This document shows, piece after piece, positions 57,780 to 64,000 of a DNA stretch of 64,000 nt; position 1 is the first letter of the stretch, and each line of letters opens with the position of its first letter. The DNA is taken from assembly GCF_000478605.2 (NCBI RefSeq), contig NZ_ASHX02000001.1, positions 4,355,001-4,419,000 on the forward strand, in the 5' to 3' direction. Both the position numbers and the translations under genes were made by a program. Below the pieces are notes generated by a model. It searched no databases, was not told the origin of the DNA, and saw only the letters and a program-made list of their open reading frames with translations. Origin of the DNA: Streptomyces thermolilacinus SPC6 (GTDB lineage: Bacteria; Actinomycetota; Actinomycetes; Streptomycetales; Streptomycetaceae).

Positions 57780-58703
57780 ATGTCGTCCCGCGCCGCCGTC
57801 ATCGCCGTCACCGCGCTCGCCCCCGTCTCCTGGGGGACGACCTACGCGGTCACCACCGAGTTCCTGCCGCCCGACCGGCCGCTGTTCACCGGCCTCATGC
57901 GGGCCCTGCCCGCCGGGCTCGCCCTGCTCGCGCTCACCCGCACGCTGCCGTCCGGCGCCTGGTGGTGGCGGTCGGCGGTGCTGGGCGCGCTGAACATCGG
58001 GGCGTTCTTCCCGCTGCTGTTCCTCGCCGCGTACCGGCTGCCGGGCGGTGTCGCGGCCGTCGTGGCGTCCCTCGGGCCGCTGTTCGTGATCGGCCTCGCC
58101 ACGCTGCTGCTGGGGGAGCGGCCGACCGTACGGGCGCTGCTCGCGGCCGTCGCGGCGGCGTTCGGGGTGAGCCTCGTCGTCCTGACGGCCGGAGCCGCGT
58201 TCGACCTGGTCGGCGTGGTCGCCGGGGTCCTGTCGTCGGCGTCGATGGCCGCCGGGACGGTGCTCACCAAGCGGTGGGGGCGCCCCGAGGGCGTCGGGCC
58301 GCTCGTCATGACCGGCTGGCAGCTCACCGCGGGCGGTCTCGTCATCGCGCCCGTCGCGTTCCTCGTGGAGGGGGCGCCGCCCGCGCTCGACGGCGGGGCG
58401 CTGCTCGGGTACGCCTACCTGGCGCTGGCCAACACGGCCGTCGCGTACTGGCTGTGGTTCCGGGGCATCGGGCGGCTGACCGCCACCTCCGTGACGCTGC
58501 TCGGGCCGCTGTCGCCGATCACGGCGGCCGTCGTCGGCTGGGTGGCGCTCGGCCAGGCCCTCGGCCCCGTCCAGCTCGTCGGCATGGCGATCGCGTTCGC
58601 CGCGACGGTCCTGGGCCAGCTGGCGCCCCGACGGCGCGACCCGCTCGCGGTCGAGGACCTGACGCCCACCGGGGCGGTGCCCCGGACGGCGAACCGCCCG
58701 TAG
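57780..58703 (+). CDS. EamA (DMT superfamily) transporter
   Basis: A 307-residue membrane protein with ten hydrophobic helices in two EamA repeats (first APVSWGTTYAVTTEFLPPDRPLFTGLMRALPAGLALLAL; second from about residue 150, GVVAGVLSSASMAAGTVLTKRWG). Substrate is unknown; family members export amino acids, metabolites or drugs. The ATG has GAGGAGG upstream. Controlled by the divergent MarR gene. Ends 116 bases before the first of the tandem 13-bp repeats. Confidence 0.9.
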   Translation: MSSRAAVIAVTALAPVSWGTTYAVTTEFLPPDRPLFTGLMRALPAGLALLALTRTLPSGAWWWRSAVLGALNIGAFFPLLFLAAYRLPGGVAAVVASLGPLFVIGLATLLLGERPTVRALLAAVAAAFGVSLVVLTAGAAFDLVGVVAGVLSSASMAAGTVLTKRWGRPEGVGPLVMTGWQLTAGGLVIAPVAFLVEGAPPALDGGALLGYAYLALANTAVAYWLWFRGIGRLTATSVTLLGPLSPITAAVVGWVALGQALGPVQLVGMAIAFAATVLGQLAPRRRDPLAVEDLTPTGAVPRTANRP

Positions 58704-58819
58704 CGGCGGCCTGTGGCCCGGCCGCCGTAGCCCGGCTCCCCGTAGCCCGGCCCCCCGGAAGTGCCCCGACGGCCGCGCCCGGAAACACCAGGGGCGGGAC
58801 ACCGACGGCGCCCCACCCC

Positions 58820-58869
58820 TGGATCAACGGCCTTGGATCACCGGCCTGGATCAACGGCCCTGGATCAGG
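58820..58869. repeat. Tandem TGGATCAACGGCC repeats after pepN
   Basis: 13-base units at 58820-58832, 58834-58846 (one mismatch), 58847-58859 and a partial unit at 58861-58869. They lie between the convergent ends of the transporter and pepN genes, 11 bases from the pepN stop. Confidence 0.6.
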
Positions 58870-58879
58870 ACCGGTCGGC

Positions 58880-61444
58880 TCACCTGTCGGCGGCCTGCGC
58901 CTTCAGCGCCCGCTCCACACCCGAACGGGACTCCGAGACCAGGCGGCGCAGCGCCGCGTTCGGCTCGGCGCTCTCCAGCCACGCGTCCGTCCGGTCCAGC
59001 GTCGCCCGCGACACCTGGAGCGACGGGTACAGACCGACCGCGATCTGCTGGGCCATCTCGTGGGACCGGGACTCCCACACGCCCTTGACCGCCGCGAAGA
59101 ACTTCTCCGTGTACGGCTCCAGCAGCTCCCGCTGGTCCGTCTGCACGAAGCCCGCGATCACGGCCTCCTGCACGGCGTTCGGCAGCGTGTCGGACTCCAC
59201 GACCGACGCCCACGCCTCGGCCTTGGCCTCCGCCGTCGGGCGCGCCGCCATCGCCGTGGCCGCGTGCCGCTCACCGGCGGCCGTCCTGTCCCGCTCGTGC
59301 TCGGCGGCGATCTCGTCGGCGCCGAACCGGCCGGTCGCCGCGAGGCGCTCCACGAACGCCCAGCGCAGCTCCGTGTCCACGACCAGGCCCTCGACCGTCT
59401 CCGAGCCGTCCAGCAGCGCCGCCAGCAGGTCGAGCTGCTCGTCCGTGCGGGCCGTCGCCGCGAACGCCCGCGCCCACGCCAGCTGGTGGTCGCTGCCCGG
59501 CTCGGCCGCCCGCAGGTGCTCCAGCGTGGCCTCCGTCCAGCGCGCCAGGCCCGTCTCGCGCCAGTCCGGCGCCGCGTACAGGTCGAGCGCCAGCTTCACC
59601 TGCCGGTGCAGGCTCTGCACGACGCCGATGTCCGACTCCTTGGCGACACCCGAAAGCACCAGGTCCAGGTAGGCGCGGGTGGCCAGTTCGCCGTCGCGGG
59701 TCATGTCCCACGCCGACGCCCAGCACAGCGCGCGCGGCAGCGACTCGGTGAAGTCGCCCAGGTGCGCCACGACGTTGCGCAGCGACTCCTCGTCGAGGCG
59801 GACCTTCGCGTACGACAGGTCGTCGTCGTTCAGCAGGACGACCGCCGGGCGCCGCTTGCCGACCAGCGCCTCGACCCCGGTCAGCTCGCCGTCCACGTCC
59901 AGCTCGACGCGCTCGGTGCGCACCAGCTTGCCCGCGTCGTCCAGGTCGTAGAAGCCGACCGCGATGCGGTGCGGCCGCAGGATCGCCTCGCCCTTGGCAC
60001 CCGCCGGGAGCGCCGGGGCTTCCTGCTTGACCGCGAACGACGTGATGACGCCGGTGGAGTCGGTGTCCACCACCGGGCGCAGGATGTTGATGCCGGCCGT
60101 TTCCAGCCACTTCTTCGACCAGGTCCTCAGGTCGCGCCCGGAGGTCTCCTCCAGCGCGCCCAGCAGGTCGGACAGGCGCGTGTTGCCGAACGCGTGACGC
60201 TTGAAGTACGCCTGCACGCCCTGGAAGAAGGCGTCCATGCCGACGTACGCGACGAGCTGCTTCAGCACCGAGGCGCCCTTGGCGTACGTGATGCCGTCGA
60301 AGTTGACGAGCACGTCGTCCAGGTCGCGGATCTCGGCCATGATCGGGTGCGTGGACGGCAGCTGGTCCTGACGGTACGCCCAGGTCTTCATCTGGTTGGC
60401 GAACGTCGTCCACGAGTGCGGCCACTTCGAGCCGGGCGCGTACGCCTGGCAGGCGGCCTCCGCGTACGTGGCGAACGACTCGTTCAGCCACAGGTCGTCC
60501 CACCACTCCATGGTGACCAGGTCGCCGAACCACATGTGGGCCAGCTCGTGGAGGATCGTCGCGGCCCGCACCTCGTACGCCGCGTCCGTCACCTTCGACC
60601 GGAAGACGTACTGGTCGCGGATGGTGACGGCGCCCGCGTTCTCCATCGCGCCCGCGTTGAACTCCGGCACGAACAGCTGGTCGTACTTGGCGAACGGGTA
60701 GGCGTAGTCGAACTTCTCCTGGAACCAGTCGAAGCCCTGCCGCGTCACCTCGAAGATCGCGTCGGCGTCGAGGAACTCCGCCAGCGACGGACGGCAGTAC
60801 ACGCCCAGCGGCACGACCTGCCCGCCCGGGCCCTCGTACGTCGAGTGCACCGCGTGGTACGGGCCGACGATCAGCGCCGTGACGTACGTCGAGATGCGCG
60901 GGGTCGGCTCGAAGACCCAGACGTCGTCCTTCGGCTCCGGCGTCGGGGAGTTCGAGATCACCTTCCAGCCCGCCGGGGCCTTCACGGTGAACTGGAACGT
61001 CGCCTTCAGATCCGGCTGCTCGAAGCTGGCGAACACCCGCCGCGCGTCCGGCACCTCGAACTGCGTGTACAGGTACGCCTGGCCGTCCACCGGGTCCACG
61101 AACCGGTGCAGGCCCTCGCCGGTGTTCGTGTACGAGCAGTCGGCGACGACCTTCAGCTCGTTGACGCCCCGCTCCAGGTGCTTCAGCGTGATCCGGGACT
61201 CCCGGAACACCGACGCCACATCCAGGTGCCGGCCGTTCAGCACCACCTCGTGCACGGCGGGGGCCACCAGGTCGATGAACGTCTCCGCGCCCTCCTCGGC
61301 GCACTCGAACCGCACGGAGGTCTCGGACCTGTAGGTCCCGCCCTCCTGCGCGCCGCTGAGATCCAGGTCGATCTCGTACGCGTCCACGGTCAGCAGCGCC
61401 GCGCGCCGCCGCGCCTCTTCACGGGTCAGGTTTGTGCCAGGCAC
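58880..61444 (-). CDS. pepN: Aminopeptidase N (M1 zinc metallopeptidase)
   Basis: An 854-residue cytosolic aminopeptidase that clips N-terminal residues from peptides. The exopeptidase motif GAMEN is at about residue 266, and the zinc motif HELAHMWFGDLVTMEWWDDLWLNE (HExxH-18-E) at about 295. The C-terminal ERAP1-like helical domain fills the last 400 residues. Length matches actinobacterial PepN. The GTG at 61444 is favoured as it gives PGTNLTREEARRRA behind GGAGGAG. Confidence 0.95.
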   Translation of the reverse strand: MPGTNLTREEARRRAALLTVDAYEIDLDLSGAQEGGTYRSETSVRFECAEEGAETFIDLVAPAVHEVVLNGRHLDVASVFRESRITLKHLERGVNELKVVADCSYTNTGEGLHRFVDPVDGQAYLYTQFEVPDARRVFASFEQPDLKATFQFTVKAPAGWKVISNSPTPEPKDDVWVFEPTPRISTYVTALIVGPYHAVHSTYEGPGGQVVPLGVYCRPSLAEFLDADAIFEVTRQGFDWFQEKFDYAYPFAKYDQLFVPEFNAGAMENAGAVTIRDQYVFRSKVTDAAYEVRAATILHELAHMWFGDLVTMEWWDDLWLNESFATYAEAACQAYAPGSKWPHSWTTFANQMKTWAYRQDQLPSTHPIMAEIRDLDDVLVNFDGITYAKGASVLKQLVAYVGMDAFFQGVQAYFKRHAFGNTRLSDLLGALEETSGRDLRTWSKKWLETAGINILRPVVDTDSTGVITSFAVKQEAPALPAGAKGEAILRPHRIAVGFYDLDDAGKLVRTERVELDVDGELTGVEALVGKRRPAVVLLNDDDLSYAKVRLDEESLRNVVAHLGDFTESLPRALCWASAWDMTRDGELATRAYLDLVLSGVAKESDIGVVQSLHRQVKLALDLYAAPDWRETGLARWTEATLEHLRAAEPGSDHQLAWARAFAATARTDEQLDLLAALLDGSETVEGLVVDTELRWAFVERLAATGRFGADEIAAEHERDRTAAGERHAATAMAARPTAEAKAEAWASVVESDTLPNAVQEAVIAGFVQTDQRELLEPYTEKFFAAVKGVWESRSHEMAQQIAVGLYPSLQVSRATLDRTDAWLESAEPNAALRRLVSESRSGVERALKAQAADR

Positions 61445-61532
61445 CCGGTCATCTCCTCCATGTACGACTTTGGGGGCCATCCTTCCACGGGCCACCCGCC
61501 ACGCCGAGCGCATAAGACGGCCGTACGGCGAA

Positions 61533-61564
61533 GGGGCGGCCCCGCACATCGGCGGGACCGCCCC
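61533..61564 (-). terminator. Terminator after asd
   Basis: Stem GGGGCGGCCCCGC (61533-61545) / GCGGGACCGCCCC (61552-61564) with one C-A mismatch and a six-base loop, located past the asd stop on the minus strand. Confidence 0.7.
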
Positions 61565-61647
61565 TGAGGCGGCCCGGGACCGCTCGCTCGGCGGCGGGCC
61601 CCTCACCCGGCGGTGACGGGCCGCTCACCCGGCGGCGGGGGCGCGGG

Positions 61648-62955
<1,308 letters not shown>

Positions 62956-64000
62956 TTACGGAGTGACCTTGCCGATCACGACGCTGCCGGTGCCCGCGGC
63001 GGTTCCGCGCGCGTTCAGCAGGTGCACCTCGCCGAAGAACTGGCGGCCCTCGGGGGCGGCGCCGTTCACCAGCACCTGGGCGCCGAAGGCGGCCGAGGCA
63101 CCGTTCGCCAGGGAGATGGACTTGGACTCGTCCACCGTGACCTTGCCGAGCGTGGACGAGAAGTACACGTCCTTGTAGTCGTAGGCGGTCTCACCGGCCG
63201 GAACCGAGTAGCCGTCCACCACGATCGTGTACGTGCCCGGGGCGGGCTTCACCAGGGACACCGACTCCTCGGAGTCGCCGTCCGCGGACGAGCCGACCTG
63301 CACACCGTCGCGCAGGACCGACAGGTCCAGGTCGGCGGCCTTGTCGGAGACGTTGCCGATGGCCACGTCGAACCGCTCCACACCCTCACCGATCACCACG
63401 GTGGTGCGCTGCACCGCGTGGTGGGCGATCGTGGGGCGGGCCACCTTGGCGGAGCCCAGCGAGCCGGCCTTGAGCTTGCCCTCGAGCGCGGCGAAGCCGT
63501 TGGTGACGGTCCACTCGACCGGCGCGGCCTGGCCCGCGGTGACCTCGGGCAGCGTCTGGACGGCCGGGTCGAAGGTGGCGCCGAGCACGCTGACGTCCAG
63601 CTTGTACGGGTTGTCGAGCAGCGGCGACGTGCGGCGCGACTCGACCTCGATCTCCCAGACGCCCGGCTGCGGGTTCGCGTACGAGCGCAGGTCGGGGCGG
63701 CAGGTGTTCGCCGGGTTGTTGTAGTTCGGGTAGCAGTTGATCGTCGAGGTCGGGTCCGACGGCACGCCGTACGGGTGGATCGCGACGAACCGGGTCTGGC
63801 TGTCCTTGGCGAGGCCGCCGAGGGCGATCTCCAGGGACTTCGCGCCGGCCGGGACGTTCACGAAGTGCGACCGGTGGCTGTTGCGCTGGACGGTGCCCTC
63901 CGCCGAGAAGCCGAAGGCGGGCTTGGCCAGCTGCTCGGCCGCGACGACCGTGGTCATGACCTGCTTGTCGATGCCCTTGGTCTTCGGGTCGGTGATCTCC
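62956..64000 (-). CDS. C-terminal part of a large secreted protein, probably an S8 serine protease
   Basis: The frame stays open to the window edge, so only the last 348 residues are seen. They are beta-rich with an extracellular composition (many Thr, Asn, Val; two Cys in INCYPNYNNPANTCRPD). Segments such as SYANPQPGVWEIEVESRRTSPLLDNPYKLDVSVLG resemble the C-terminal jellyroll of secreted subtilisin/tripeptidyl-peptidase-like S8 proteases of Streptomyces. The catalytic domain lies outside the window, so the family is inferred from the tail only. A strong terminator follows. Confidence 0.65.
   Translation of the reverse strand, partial: EITDPKTKGIDKQVMTTVVAAEQLAKPAFGFSAEGTVQRNSHRSHFVNVPAGAKSLEIALGGLAKDSQTRFVAIHPYGVPSDPTSTINCYPNYNNPANTCRPDLRSYANPQPGVWEIEVESRRTSPLLDNPYKLDVSVLGATFDPAVQTLPEVTAGQAAPVEWTVTNGFAALEGKLKAGSLGSAKVARPTIAHHAVQRTTVVIGEGVERFDVAIGNVSDKAADLDLSVLRDGVQVGSSADGDSEESVSLVKPAPGTYTIVVDGYSVPAGETAYDYKDVYFSSTLGKVTVDESKSISLANGASAAFGAQVLVNGAAPEGRQFFGEVHLLNARGTAAGTGSVVIGKVTP

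Noticed and set aside
57764-61567. A 1267-codon plus-strand open frame across the EamA and pepN genes
   Set aside because: It runs antisense through pepN, which has complete M1 motifs. Long antisense frames arise from the strong third-position GC bias.

Overview
The window is high-GC actinobacterial chromosome, almost certainly Streptomyces: extreme GC and third-position GC bias, GTG/TTG starts, an SsbB-type single-strand binding protein, a class-E-sortase (LAETG) surface protein, a GlbO globin, a PknG-type kinase locus and Streptomyces-style mobile DNA. All names come from motifs and gene context read by eye; no database search was run.

Layout. 1-6.3 kb: the end of a tRNA-Arg gene, two tandem dynamin-like GTPases, ssbB, and a thioester-domain surface protein with a candidate sigma-BldN promoter. 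6,729-18,467: an integrated AICE (actinomycete integrative and conjugative element) bounded by a perfect 45-bp direct repeat. It carries int, xis, a prim-pol plus helicase replication pair, a TraB/FtsK translocase, Spd-like and small spread genes, a 46-residue cysteine-rich peptide missed by size cut-offs, an XRE regulator and a GntR-NUDIX fusion. Non-coding signals inside it look like a replication origin (8.5-8.7 kb), a clt transfer locus (11.3-11.5 kb) and a master operator (16.1 kb). The element sits directly upstream of ettA.

18.5-22.8 kb: ettA, a hotdog thioesterase, an unknown protein, glbO and a PCMT-like methyltransferase. 22,840-26,717: an IS630-type transposon with 31-bp inverted repeats that carries two passengers, an FAD oxidoreductase and an ECF41 sigma factor, behind a sequence resembling an ECF41 promoter. 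It lies exactly at the junction of two convergent stop codons. 26.7-39.0 kb, minus strand: a seven-gene signalling operon, transcribed GlnX-like sensor, GlnH-like binding protein, coiled-coil protein, PknG-like kinase, PP2C phosphatase, vWA protein, FHA protein. Four of the seven have zinc ribbons or long Pro-rich tails.

39.2-43.0 kb: a sugar cluster (ROK repressor, GH4 glycosidase, GlcNAc-kinase-like ATPase). 43.3-48.6 kb: a secreted LamG protein, a small zinc-ribbon protein and an ESX-like cassette (small helical protein, DUF1023 hydrolase, lipoprotein). 48.7-64 kb: MscS channel, HNH endonuclease, a large secreted GH84-type glycosidase, malQ with a small upstream ORF, a MarR/EamA divergent pair, pepN, asd, and the 3' end of a large secreted protein that runs off the window, probably an S8 protease.
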